NCBI RefSeq assembly: GCF_014168815.1
Contig: NZ_AP021974.1
Span: forward strand, 82,142 to 146,141
Length of the DNA stretch: 64,000 bases
Origin: Klebsiella sp. WP3-W18-ESBL-02
GTDB taxonomy: Bacteria > Pseudomonadota > Gammaproteobacteria > Enterobacterales > Enterobacteriaceae
Direction of reading: 5' to 3'
A program made the translations under genes and the position numbers. The notes below the pieces were generated by a model that was not told the DNA's origin, did not search any database, and worked only from the letters and a program-made list of their open reading frames with translations. Shown piece after piece: positions 34,438 through 42,981 of this stretch. The stretch's first letter is position 1. Each line of letters opens with the position of its first letter.

Positions 34438-35307
34438 TTAAGGTTCTCTCGCCTTTGTCATCGACTGACGGGGGGATTTCTCGCGTGTCACCATCACAAT
34501 GCCAGTCAGCACCGCCAGGGCAGAAAATATCGTTCTGACCGTCAGTGATTCATCCAGGAATACCACACCCCCTAGCATTGCCAGACAGGGAACGCTGAGC
34601 TGAAGGGTGCTGGCGGTGATAGAGCCGAGAGAGGGTAAAAGGGTATACCACAATACATATGCACCGGCTGAGGCGGCGGCACCGGACAGCAATGACAAAG
34701 CAATGCCCGCAGCATCATAGTGACCCTGCTTCATAAACAGCAACGAAAGAGCGAGAGCCATCGGCGTGGCGAGTACAAAATTTGCCGCCGTTGAAGCCCC
34801 GGCCGCCTGGCCCGCCCTCCCCCTGACGGAATAGGCGGCCCAGGCTAATCCGGCAACGATCATCATAAGTGCACTGTAAAGCGGCGGTGCCTTCGCCCCG
34901 GGTAACAGCAGGGCAGCAATTCCTGCCAGAGCAATAACTAAACCGCAAGCCCGCATAACGGAGAGTGATTCCCCTTTAAATAATCCGTGGATCACCATCG
35001 CAAACTGTACGGCACCAAAAAGTAACAGCGCACCTGCCCCGGTATCGAGATGGATATAGGCGACAGAGAAGAGCACTGCGTACACCATGAGGTAAAATCC
35101 GCTCAGCGGACGCCACAGCGATAATGTAGTTTTTGCGTGATAAAACAAGAAAGGTGACAGGACGAGTGCACCACTGGCCAGCCTGAGGCTGCTGAATGAA
35201 AGGGGATCAATGTGGCCTCCCTGCAGGGCCAGACGGCACAGAATAGAGTTTGCAGCAAACGCCAGCATTGCCAGGGATATTTTAAGAATGAGCGCGCAAT
35301 TGGCCAT
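34438..35307 (-). CDS. EamA/DMT-family exporter
   Basis: A 289-residue membrane protein with about ten hydrophobic helices arranged as two EamA repeats (first ending near residue 140, second starting LYSALMMIVAGLAWAAYS). Family members export amino acids, metabolites or drugs. It reads left, divergent from the hydrolase gene, with operator 6 only 29 bp from its start codon. Good intact frame from MANCALILKISLAM. Substrate unknown; neighbours suggest cysteine- or sulfur-metabolite handling (the MalY-like gene). Confidence 0.85.
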   Translation of the reverse strand: MANCALILKISLAMLAFAANSILCRLALQGGHIDPLSFSSLRLASGALVLSPFLFYHAKTTLSLWRPLSGFYLMVYAVLFSVAYIHLDTGAGALLLFGAVQFAMVIHGLFKGESLSVMRACGLVIALAGIAALLLPGAKAPPLYSALMMIVAGLAWAAYSVRGRAGQAAGASTAANFVLATPMALALSLLFMKQGHYDAAGIALSLLSGAAASAGAYVLWYTLLPSLGSITASTLQLSVPCLAMLGGVVFLDESLTVRTIFSALAVLTGIVMVTREKSPRQSMTKAREP

Positions 35308-35335
35308 TCAGTGAGACCTCATAAAATTCTTGTAA

Positions 35336-35355
35336 ACTACCATCTAGTTGGTAGC
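35336..35355. promoter_or_regulatory. Operator 6 between EamA and hydrolase genes
   Basis: ACTACCATCTAGTTGGTAGC, containing the perfect palindrome CTACC-N8-GGTAG. It sits between divergent genes. TTGTAA (35330-35335) is a possible -35 for the hydrolase side, but the -10 is weak, so the start sites are uncertain. Confidence 0.72.
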
Positions 35356-35547
35356 ATAGCGTAAGTGATCACCGAACAGGAAGCAATAATCAGCTTTCAA
35401 ACTGGAAGGTGAGGACAGGCATTCGGAATGAATTCTGTTTCACATCCCCAGTAGAGGAAGGAAAACGCGTAATGCCAGATGCAGAGCAGAAGATTATTTT
35501 TCCCTGCGATCAAACATATGAAATCAGTTTAAGACCTGGAATATCCT

Positions 35548-36300
35548 ATGAAAAAACTAAAATTTACGTTCAAAAATGCGGCTGGTGAAGAACTGGCCGG
35601 ATTGCTTGAACTTCCTGAAAATCCTAAAGCGTTTGCGCTGTTAGCTCATTGTTTTACGTGTGGCAAAGACCTCAAAGGCGCGGCGCGTATTGCGCGGAAA
35701 CTGACAGAGAATGCTATCGCCGTTCTCCGGTTTGATTTTACTGGTCTGGGAAACAGCGAAGGGGATTTTTCCAACACCAACTTCTCATCCAATATTTCGG
35801 ACCTGCTTTGCGCGGTAGATTATCTCCGCCGACAGTACGAAGCGCCTTCTTTGCTCATCGGCCATAGCCTGGGGGGATCGGCCATTCTGTCTATTGCCGG
35901 CGAAGTTCCTGAGGCAAAGGCCGTTGTCACCATAGGATCACCCGGAGAACTGACACACGTAAAACGTCTTTTTAAGGATGATGTTGAAAACATTAACCAG
36001 CATGGAGCCTATCCCGTTGAGCTGGCCGGGCGGGTATTTACCTTAAAGAAACAGATGCTGGACAATATTCAGGAACACAAAATCGCTCATAAGGTGTTCG
36101 CCATGAACAAGCCTCTGCTTATTTTTCATGCGACTGAAGATGATACTGTGTTAATTGAGCAGGCCGAAAAAATATTCAAAGCAGCAAAGCATCCCAAGAG
36201 TTTCATTTCGTTGGGTAAGGCGGATCACCTTCTGACTCATGCTCAGGATGCTGAATACGTTGCCGATATCATTATATCGTGGAGCGAATGTTACCTATAA
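35548..36300 (+). CDS. Alpha/beta hydrolase (OsmC-associated type)
   Basis: A 250-residue alpha/beta hydrolase. Nucleophile elbow GHSLGG (Ser near residue 110), acid in ATEDDTVL and His in KADHLLTH. In many bacteria this hydrolase is fused to an OsmC domain; here it ends after the hydrolase domain (SWSECYL), with no OsmC part downstream. The OsmC gene at 14468 is separate and shares the same operator motif. It lies 190 bp after operator 6. Substrate unknown. Confidence 0.85.
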   Translation: MKKLKFTFKNAAGEELAGLLELPENPKAFALLAHCFTCGKDLKGAARIARKLTENAIAVLRFDFTGLGNSEGDFSNTNFSSNISDLLCAVDYLRRQYEAPSLLIGHSLGGSAILSIAGEVPEAKAVVTIGSPGELTHVKRLFKDDVENINQHGAYPVELAGRVFTLKKQMLDNIQEHKIAHKVFAMNKPLLIFHATEDDTVLIEQAEKIFKAAKHPKSFISLGKADHLLTHAQDAEYVADIIISWSECYL

Positions 36301-36359
36301 ACAGAGTAAATGCGTTCAAACTCGTAGCGCAGAGGGCGATTTTCTGCAGAGATCGGACG

Positions 36360-36656
36360 CTGTTTATGCTGGACTGATTTTGCGATAAAGGCTTAGGCCG
36401 ATGCATACAGGCGGGGCTGAATAAGGGTGAGGCCCTTGGGCGAGCATCCTTCATGCACCGGCTGAATGAAATCAGGGATCTGGGGGTGGGAGGATCAGCG
36501 TTACCACGCCACCGGCGCTGACACTACATACGGCGGCGATAACACTCTGGAATACGGTTTATATAGAAAGAACCATTGAGCCGCTTAAGCAAAAAGGAGT
36601 CCCTGTTAATGAACTGCTGGTCTCTCATCCTTCTCCACTGCTGTACAAAATATAGT
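36360..36656 (+). pseudogene. Decayed 3' end of a second Tn3-family tnpA
   Basis: Contains diverged pieces of the TnpA C-terminus: (Q)AGLNKGEA-like, ITLWNTVYIERTIEPLKQKGVPVNELLVSH, then a deletion to LYKI and a stop near the terminal repeat. It is clearly related to, but different from, the tnpA at 10555 and is full of frame changes. It supports an old insertion of a related transposon beside the hydrolase gene. Confidence 0.8.
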
Positions 36657-36673
36657 CTTAGCGTGGGATAATT

Positions 36674-38000
36674 AATGAGATGGTCACTCCCTCCTTCCCG
36701 GTACTATGCTGAGGACAGGCTTTCATTCGGAGAACTATCATGGAAAACATTGCGCTCATTGGTATCGATCTGGGTAAAAACTCTTTCCATATTCATTGCC
36801 AGGATCGTCGCGGGAAGGCTGTTTACCGTAAAAAATTTACCCGGCCAAAGTTGATCGAATTTTTGGCGACATGCCCCGCTACAACCATCGCAATGGAAGC
36901 CTGTGGCGGTTCTCACTTTATGGCACGCAAGTTGGAAGAGTTGGGGCATTCCCCAAAGCTGATATCACCACAATTTGTCCGCCCGTTCGTTAAAAGCAAT
37001 AAAAACGACTTTGTCGACGCCGAAGCTATTTGTGAAGCTGCATCGCGTCCGTCTATGCGTTTTGTGCAACCCAGAACGGAATCTCAGCAGGCAATGCGGG
37101 CTCTGCATCGTGTCCGTGAATCCCTGGTTCAGGATAAGGTAAAAACAACCAATCAAATGCATGCTTTTCTGCTGGAATTTGGCATTAGCGTTCCCCGAGG
37201 AGCTGCCGTTATTAGCCGACTGAGTACCCTTCTTGAGGACAATAGTTTGCCTCTTTACCTCAGCCAGTTATTGCTGAAATTACAACAGCATTATCACTAT
37301 CTTGTTGAGCAGATTAAAGATTTGGAATCCCAGTTGAAACGAAAGTTGGACGAAGATGAGGTTGGACAGCGCTTGCTGAGCATTCCCTGCGTCGGAACAC
37401 TGACAGCGAGTACTATTTCAACTGAGATTGGCGACGGGAAGCAGTACGCCAGCAGCCGTGACTTTGCGGCGGCAACAGGGCTTGTACCTCGGCAGTACAG
37501 CACGGGAGGTAGGACGACATTGCTGGGAATTAGTAAGCGAGGTAATAAAAAGATCCGAACTTTGTTGGTTCAGTGTGCCAGGGTATTCATACAAAAACTG
37601 GAACACCAGTCTGGAAAATTGGCCGACTGGGTCAGGGATTTACTGTGCCGGAAAAGCAACTTTGTCGTCACTTGTGCTCTGGCAAACAAGCTGGCCAGAA
37701 TAGCCTGGGCCCTAACGGCACGACAGCAAACTTATGTAGCATAACGGCAGAAATACACCGGTTTAAAGAATTACTGATCTGGTTTTGCGAATACTGATAT
37801 TGATGATACTAACGGCCCACCGGCCTGTTGAGGAACCTGTAAAACGGAAAGGCTCATTGAAGCCGTATATTTTCTGGAGGTTCATCAGGCGCGGAACTCA
37901 TCAAGGCGCGGGAATAAAATCCCATTCAGACGCCGGATAGATTCAAGCAAGCCAACTTGTCGTCAAAATCGGTGTTGCAAAAACGGGAGTGACCATAGAT
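36674..38000 (+). mobile_element. IS4321/IS5075-like element, copy 3
   Basis: 1327 bp; the split terminal repeat is 36657-36673 and 38001-38021. Same as copies 1 and 2. Confidence 0.93.
36740..37744 (+). CDS. IS110/IS1111-group transposase, copy 3
   Basis: 334 residues, identical to copies 1 and 2; intact. Confidence 0.93.
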   Translation: MENIALIGIDLGKNSFHIHCQDRRGKAVYRKKFTRPKLIEFLATCPATTIAMEACGGSHFMARKLEELGHSPKLISPQFVRPFVKSNKNDFVDAEAICEAASRPSMRFVQPRTESQQAMRALHRVRESLVQDKVKTTNQMHAFLLEFGISVPRGAAVISRLSTLLEDNSLPLYLSQLLLKLQQHYHYLVEQIKDLESQLKRKLDEDEVGQRLLSIPCVGTLTASTISTEIGDGKQYASSRDFAAATGLVPRQYSTGGRTTLLGISKRGNKKIRTLLVQCARVFIQKLEHQSGKLADWVRDLLCRKSNFVVTCALANKLARIAWALTARQQTYVA

Positions 38001-38030
38001 TCCGTTTTCCAAGCGGACCCCAATTAACAC

Positions 38031-38059
38031 TTGCCAACCTATCTACTGGTTGGTAGATT
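38031..38059 (+). promoter_or_regulatory. Promoter and operator 4, second copy
   Basis: Same TTGCCA-N17-TAGATT promoter with the operator (38034-38053) in the spacer as at 29942. Confidence 0.78.
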
Positions 38060-38118
38060 TGATTTTAACAACACGACACACAAACAAAAACACACAACAG
38101 AACATCAGGAGCGTCATC

Positions 38119-38385
38119 ATGAAAAACATCATCAAAACCACCCTTGCCATCATCGCCCTGTCCGCCAGCGCACTGAGCTATGCCGCCAGCCCGCAAATGG
38201 TTTCCCGCAGCGAAGCAGCATCGCTGCAAAAAATTGGGGTGGTCTCTTCCGGTGGCTTCACCACCCTGGATGACCTGGTGGCCTCACTGGATATGAAAGC
38301 CGCTGATGCCGGGGCCACACACTACCGCATCACCAGTGCCACCGGTATGAATAAACTTTCCGGTACCGCTGTCCTGTATCGTTGA
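38119..38385 (+). CDS. DUF1471 periplasmic stress protein, copy 2
   Basis: Protein identical to that at 30030 (88 residues, signal peptide plus DUF1471 domain). Followed by the same 15-bp-stem hairpin at 38402-38441. Confidence 0.88.
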   Translation: MKNIIKTTLAIIALSASALSYAASPQMVSRSEAASLQKIGVVSSGGFTTLDDLVASLDMKAADAGATHYRITSATGMNKLSGTAVLYR

Positions 38386-38481
38386 ATACCCGTTACCCTC
38401 GCAACTGCGCCCGGAACCCTTCTGGTTTCCGGGCGCAGTTGTGTCTGAATAACAGGCACCCGCAGGTGCCAGGAGAACATT

Positions 38482-39039
38482 ATGTCCACCCATGACAGTC
38501 TGATTGAACTGACTGATACCCTTATCCAGCAGAACGGCTACCAGGGCTTCAGCTATGCTGATCTCGCTGACGGTCTGGGAATACGGAAGGCCAGTATCCA
38601 TTACCATTTTCAGACCAAAACCGACCTCGGGCTTGCCTATTGTGAATACAAGGAGGCCAGCCTGCTGAAACTGGAAGCTGCCCTGTTACAGCTGCCACCG
38701 GGTAAAGCCCGTCTGCAGGGTTATATGGACGCATTTCTCAAATGCGCCGACAGCGGCCAGATGTGTGGCATTCACGCCATGCTGTCCGACAGCGCCCTGT
38801 TTGAAGAACCTCTTCAGAAAGCCACCTCACGACTGGCACAAACCGACCTGCGCATCCTGACCAGTGTGCTGGTTTCGGGTCGTGAAAGCGGTGAACTGGC
38901 TTTTACTGCTGAGCCGGCTGACGTGGCCATTATCATCGGCAGCGCCATTAAAGGGGCCCTGATGCTCAATCGGATCCCTCCTCATGATGCCTGTTCCCGC
39001 ACCATGAGCGCGCTTATTCAGCTACTCTCCCGCCCGTAA
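38482..39039 (+). CDS. TetR-family regulator (TetR-2), copy 2
   Basis: Identical to the product at 30393. Two gene copies would raise repressor dose relative to a single-copy locus, unless one is silent. Confidence 0.87.
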   Translation: MSTHDSLIELTDTLIQQNGYQGFSYADLADGLGIRKASIHYHFQTKTDLGLAYCEYKEASLLKLEAALLQLPPGKARLQGYMDAFLKCADSGQMCGIHAMLSDSALFEEPLQKATSRLAQTDLRILTSVLVSGRESGELAFTAEPADVAIIIGSAIKGALMLNRIPPHDACSRTMSALIQLLSRP

Positions 39040-39170
39040 AGCCACGCCTGTGGCTGCCCCGGTTTAACCGGGGCAGCCAGCACTCAAAAAAATCACCGCT
39101 GACAACGCCTGTATTCCGGGGGCCTCAGAAGACATTAAGACTTTCCTTGCGTTTAATTTCCAGTTACCCC

Positions 39171-39199
39171 TTGCCAATCTATCTACTGGTAGGTAGAAT
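39171..39199 (+). promoter_or_regulatory. Promoter and operator 5, second copy
   Basis: Same TTGCCA-N17-TAGAAT promoter with operator at 39174-39193 as at 31082. Confidence 0.78.
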
Positions 39200-39251
39200 A
39201 AATATTAACAACACGACAACACAATAAAACAGACATGCAGGGGGCATCATC

Positions 39252-39512
39252 ATGAAAGCACTTATCAACGACGTTATCGCTGTCTTCACCCGTAAAGCCC
39301 ATGGACCGGTCATCATCAAATCCGATCTTACTGAGGAAGAAAAAGCAGCTCTGGTACCGGTCCGTACACTCTCTGTTGGCTGGGTGTCTTCCGTGGATGA
39401 GCTGGAGCGGGAGGTTATCCGCGAAGCCCTTGAACATGGCGCTGCCGCTTATCTGATTTCTGAGCTTGAGCAGGCCCGTTTCGTTCATGCCCGCGCCACG
39501 CTGTTTGCATAA
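39252..39512 (+). CDS. DUF1471-like protein without signal peptide, copy 2
   Basis: Identical to the 86-residue product at 31163. Confidence 0.65.
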   Translation: MKALINDVIAVFTRKAHGPVIIKSDLTEEEKAALVPVRTLSVGWVSSVDELEREVIREALEHGAAAYLISELEQARFVHARATLFA

Positions 39513-39542
39513 ACACAAAACGAAAATAAAAGGACACACACC

Positions 39543-40049
39543 ATGAAAAATAACGTCGAGACACAACTGCGCCGGTTACTTCGTAAAACGTCAGGCCTGG
39601 ACATTATGGTTCTGCGGCTGTCAGTGATTTTCATCTTCGCCCTGTTTGGCACCTACAAATGGTTTGCCTTCGAGGCCAATGCCCTTCACCACCTGCTGCC
39701 AGGCACCTGGCTCGGTGCGCTGTATCCGGCTCTCGGCGTTCAGGGGCTCAGCTACGCACTCGGCGTGGTGGAAAATATCACCCTTCTGGCCCTGATTGCC
39801 GGATTTTTCCGGCCGGCAGTGGGTGCAGCAGGCGCCCTGATGGTGGCAGGCACCGGCATCGTCACCCTGAGCCTTCTGCCGCAGCTGGGTCGCATTGACA
39901 GCTTCATTATCAAGGATGTTCTTCTGATTGGGGCTGGACTGGTGCTGTTGCGTCATGACCTGCGACGGACACTGATTAACCGGAGGGCGAAGCAACTCAG
40001 CGCCGTGCACAAACCCCGCTCGTCTGACGCATTGTCAGCCATGGGGTGA
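39543..40049 (+). CDS. DUF417 (RclC/YkgB-like) membrane protein, copy 2
   Basis: Identical to the 168-residue product at 31454; here it heads a complete operon with msrB and intact msrA. Confidence 0.82.
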   Translation: MKNNVETQLRRLLRKTSGLDIMVLRLSVIFIFALFGTYKWFAFEANALHHLLPGTWLGALYPALGVQGLSYALGVVENITLLALIAGFFRPAVGAAGALMVAGTGIVTLSLLPQLGRIDSFIIKDVLLIGAGLVLLRHDLRRTLINRRAKQLSAVHKPRSSDALSAMG

Positions 40050-40110
40050 CCCTGAATTACGCAGCAGCCTGATATTTCTGGCCAGCAAATATGACACCAC
40101 TCCCGGGTTC

Positions 40111-40260
40111 ATGGTGAGAGGCATGGAAGCCGCCTTTCGGGCGGGGATCACTCCCCGCTACTTTTTAGAGCGCTACCTGGAAAATAAGTCGCTCCCCGCC
40201 AACCCGGACTTTGAAAAACACTATCTGGATCTTATTCATGAGCAGGACCCGTCCCGGTGA
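40111..40260 (+). CDS. Small unknown protein between DUF417 and msrB, copy 2
   Basis: Second copy of the 49-codon frame at 32022, with the same uncertainty about its start. Confidence 0.4.
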   Translation: MVRGMEAAFRAGITPRYFLERYLENKSLPANPDFEKHYLDLIHEQDPSR

Positions 40261-40283
40261 GTGAGATTTGTCAGGAGAGCGAT

Positions 40284-40745
40284 ATGAACAAACCGTATAA
40301 AAAAGACCCACAGACCATTCAGGCACTGACGGAACTGCAGTTCAGCGTCACCCAGAAAAGCGCCACTGAGCGCCCGTTTACCGGAGAATATGACGACCAC
40401 TTTGAGGACGGACTGTACGTGGATATCGTCTCCGGTGAGCCACTGTTCTCGTCGAAGGACAAATTTGATTCGGGCTGTGGCTGGCCGGCATTCAGCAAAC
40501 CAGTGGAAAACAACGTCCACAACCTGAGCGACCTCAGTCATGGCATGGTGCGTACTGAAGTGCGTTCCCGTCACGGTGACAGCCATCTGGGACACGTCTT
40601 CCCTGACGGGCCACAGGATACCGGTGGATTACGTTACTGCATTAACTCGGCTTCACTGCGTTTTATCCCGAAAGGCGCTCTGGAAACAGAAGGATACGGT
40701 GAATTTCTTCCCCTGTTTGAGAAAGGAGATAAGCATGAAAACTGA
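40284..40745 (+). CDS. msrB: Methionine-R-sulfoxide reductase MsrB, copy 2
   Basis: 153 residues. Same catalytic and resolving cysteines as copy 1; differs from it by His for Arg in NNVHNLS and Arg for His in VRSRHGDS, plus one silent change, all within ~65 bp. Overlaps the start of intact msrA by 11 bp, so the two reductases are translationally coupled and cover both sulfoxide stereoisomers. Confidence 0.93.
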   Translation: MNKPYKKDPQTIQALTELQFSVTQKSATERPFTGEYDDHFEDGLYVDIVSGEPLFSSKDKFDSGCGWPAFSKPVENNVHNLSDLSHGMVRTEVRSRHGDSHLGHVFPDGPQDTGGLRYCINSASLRFIPKGALETEGYGEFLPLFEKGDKHEN

Positions 40746-41229
40746 TGTGGCAATCCTTGCCGGTGGTTGTTTCTGGGGTGTCCAGGAGCTGATCCGCAAA
40801 CTCAATGGCGTGGTCAGCACCGAAGTGGGCTATACCGGCGGACGTAATGATAACCCGACATACCAGCACCACCCAGGACATGCGGAGGCGGTGAAGGTGG
40901 TGTATTCCCCGGATAAACTGAGCTACCGAAAACTACTGGAATATTTCTTTAGTATTCACAACCCTACAACAATACTTCGTCAGGGTAATGACGTCGGCTC
41001 AAGCTACCGCTCAGCCATCTTTTTCACCACAGAGGAGCAAAAGCAGCAGGCAAACCAGCTTATCCGTGAAATAGATGATTCAGGAGTCTGGCCCGGAGTC
41101 GTGGTGACAGAAGTAGAGCAGGCCGGTGAGTTCTGGTCTGCAGAGCCAGAGCATCAGGATTACCTGCAGCATAATCCCGACGGCTATACCTGCCATTTTG
41201 AACGACCTGACTGGACGCTTCCGGGATAA
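40735..41229 (+). CDS. msrA: Methionine-S-sulfoxide reductase MsrA, intact
   Basis: A 164-residue short-type MsrA with the catalytic GCFWG motif at residues 11-15 and the conserved GYTGG, HAEAVKV, HNPTT and GSSYRSAIF blocks. It has no separate C-terminal cysteines, so the resolving Cys of long MsrAs is absent and it may be regenerated directly by a thioredoxin, possibly the plasmid-borne one. Last gene of the operator 5 operon, followed by a terminator. Confidence 0.94.
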   Translation: MKTDVAILAGGCFWGVQELIRKLNGVVSTEVGYTGGRNDNPTYQHHPGHAEAVKVVYSPDKLSYRKLLEYFFSIHNPTTILRQGNDVGSSYRSAIFFTTEEQKQQANQLIREIDDSGVWPGVVVTEVEQAGEFWSAEPEHQDYLQHNPDGYTCHFERPDWTLPG

Positions 41230-41256
41230 GTCACCGTCGCAGACTCGCAGCATTCA

Positions 41257-41282
41257 GCCCCGCCCATGTGCGGGGCTTTTTT
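41257..41282 (+). terminator. Intrinsic terminator after msrA
   Basis: Perfect stem GCCCCGC / GCGGGGC with a CCATGT loop and six T residues. Confidence 0.88.
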
Positions 41283-41423
41283 GTTCATATGCAGAAACGA
41301 GAATGGGATCACAAACAAATTTCTTTAGTCCATTTCTTGCATACAAAACAATCAACATCCTGATTTTAAGGGGCATATTAGAAAAAAGATGAGGATGATT
41401 AGGGTCAAAGGGACAAAGGGACA

Positions 41424-41645
41424 ATGTTTAGAATTATGCTGACCGTTATCGCAGGATCGTTATTTTACGGACTCTCGGCCAGTCTGTGTTTTGCCGGGCT
41501 TTTTCGCATACACGCCCCCAGTGCCTGCACAGCCTTCTGTCTGACTTATAACCCAACAGCCGGCTATGTCATGCTGGTTACCGGTATGACACTGTTTATC
41601 GTATTTTTGCTCAGCCTTTTCCGGACAACAAAAGCCCCTATTTAA
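41424..41645 (+). CDS. Small membrane protein, unknown
   Basis: 73 residues with two membrane segments (about 3-25 and 47-66) and two cysteines in the outer loop (SACTAFCLTYNPTAGY). An AGGGACA element lies before the ATG. Not recognised. It lies between msrA and the small-plasmid remnants. Confidence 0.5.
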   Translation: MFRIMLTVIAGSLFYGLSASLCFAGLFRIHAPSACTAFCLTYNPTAGYVMLVTGMTLFIVFLLSLFRTTKAPI

Positions 41646-41948
41646 CATAAAGGCTTCATTGTACGCACCGCTAAAACGCGCTCAGGGCGATTTCAGCGCG
41701 AAGCCGGTGAAAACCACAGCTTACCCGGCGAAAACCCCGCAAAACTTGCCTGATGAATTCTGATGGCATGAATGGCTATGCACCGGACTGCATGGCGGCC
41801 CGTTTCAGTGCGTTTACCACCTGAAACCGCCAAAAAGCGCCCTTTTGCGCGGGAAATCTCTCATTTTCTCCCTGGAATACTCACAACAATCATAATTACT
41901 AGTAATGTTTTCTGTGTGTACGACAACTCTGTAATGCCTGAGGAATTA
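41646..41948. other. Intergenic stretch in small-plasmid remnant
   Basis: About 300 bp without a convincing gene. It contains GC-rich short dyads (CGCGCTCAGGGCGATTTCAGCGCG; CGCCCTTTTGCGCGG) and may be a remnant of a plasmid control or mobilisation region, but no known oriT or ori signature was recognised. Confidence 0.4.
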
Positions 41949-42230
41949 ATGACCGGTTCAAACAACAAGACACGCGATATCACTAGCAACCGCAAGTATC
42001 TGATCAAGAATGCACGCGGCCAGGCAGCCTATAAAGCACGTATGCGCGAGGCGGGTTATAAGCAAATTGCGGTATGGGTACGAGAAGATGTCAGAGAGGC
42101 AGGACGACAAGCCGGACTGGAATCTGACGCGCTGTTGTCAGGGGCTGCGCAGCATGATCCATTAGGCTGGATGGTCGGTTTTGCTGAGGGACTCAGGCAG
42201 CGAGAAAAAAAAGACAGCAACCCGCAGTAA
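41949..42230 (+). CDS. Small unknown DNA-binding-like protein
   Basis: A 93-residue basic protein with GAGGAATTA before the ATG. The centre (YKQIAVWVREDVREAGRQAGL) looks like the strand-helix start of a ribbon-helix-helix or a short regulatory protein. Similar proteins occur on small enterobacterial plasmids; not identified further. Confidence 0.5.
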   Translation: MTGSNNKTRDITSNRKYLIKNARGQAAYKARMREAGYKQIAVWVREDVREAGRQAGLESDALLSGAAQHDPLGWMVGFAEGLRQREKKDSNPQ

Positions 42231-42367
42231 GCCTGCAAGACAGCACGAATAACAGAGAACAGCCAGTACAAGGAAGTAACGCTTCGCGTACCGGATTCAG
42301 CATATTTTTCAGGGAGTGTCCCTGCTAAACTCCTTCATGTCGACGCATCAACCCCGGAGGCTCTGTA

Positions 42368-42631
42368 ATGAGCAATACCACACACTACGAAAACGCCAAC
42401 TTCTTGCGGGAACTGGCCGAAAGTCTGCCCCGCATACTGCCGGAAGGTGGCCCGGACAAGGCAGCACTGTTGCAGCGCCTGGCTAACGAAGAACTGGCAC
42501 AGGCCGAGTATGAAGATCAGGTTCGCGCCAAAGTGACTGCAGCCCGCGCTGATACACGCCCGGGCATGACCACGGAACAACTCCGCCAGCGGCTGCATGG
42601 TCGCTATCAGGAACTGCGTGATGCCGTATGA
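42368..42631 (+). CDS. Putative antitoxin of a ParDE-like module
   Basis: An 87-residue acidic helical protein (NFLRELAESLPRILPEGGPDKAALLQRL...) directly upstream of, and overlapping by 11 bp, a ParE/RelE-fold toxin gene. The order and overlap are typical for type II antitoxins. The CGGAGG before the ATG is a good ribosome site. Antitoxin role inferred from position. Confidence 0.7.
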   Translation: MSNTTHYENANFLRELAESLPRILPEGGPDKAALLQRLANEELAQAEYEDQVRAKVTAARADTRPGMTTEQLRQRLHGRYQELRDAV

Positions 42632-42920
42632 CGTGGAATGGAAGCAGGGAGCCATCGAGGACGTAACGGCACTGTTTGACTACATCGCGGAAAATTCATC
42701 TCTGTGGGATGCGCGGAACGTCACCGATCGCGTTCTTGCGGCCGCAGACAAGCTGGCAGACTTTCCGCGTCTCTACGAAGTGGACTCACGCTATGGCGAG
42801 GACGTTCGCCGGATAAGCCTGATGGGACAGCATGTCCTCTATGATGTGAATGACCCGGCGCAGAAAATCCGGGTTCTGGCCGTAGTCGGCCAGCGCCAGA
42901 ATCCCCACTCCGTCCGCTGA
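42621..42920 (+). CDS. ParE/RelE-superfamily toxin
   Basis: A 99-residue toxin of the RelE/ParE superfamily: a helix ALFDYIAENSSLWDARNVTDRVL, FPRLYEVDSRYGEDVRRISL and the final strand IRVLAVVGQRQNP (ParE proteins end in a similar H/Q-x-R-Q block). It would poison gyrase or cleave mRNA depending on subclass. Start overlaps the antitoxin gene. Confidence 0.8.
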   Translation: MPYDVEWKQGAIEDVTALFDYIAENSSLWDARNVTDRVLAAADKLADFPRLYEVDSRYGEDVRRISLMGQHVLYDVNDPAQKIRVLAVVGQRQNPHSVR

Positions 42921-42981
42921 TAACGGGTGACGGGGGCGCAATTCATTGCGTGGCCGTCGCCGGTTGGACAAGCGCAGCGCG

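Larger units (their letters stand above)
36657..40855. repeat. 4.2-kb direct repeat, copy 2
   Basis: Partner of 28568-32766. This copy continues into an intact msrA beyond 40855 and has the older-looking left flank (decayed tnpA), so it is probably the parent and the other the derived copy. Confidence 0.93.

Noticed and set aside
36302..36454. Small antisense open frame after the hydrolase gene
   Set aside because: It lies across decayed tnpA sequence and has no ribosome site or plausible composition.
41646..41948. ColE1-type oriT or RNAI/RNAII origin next to rop
   Set aside because: No recognisable nic site, RNAI loops or RNAII sequence could be found; only generic GC-rich dyads.
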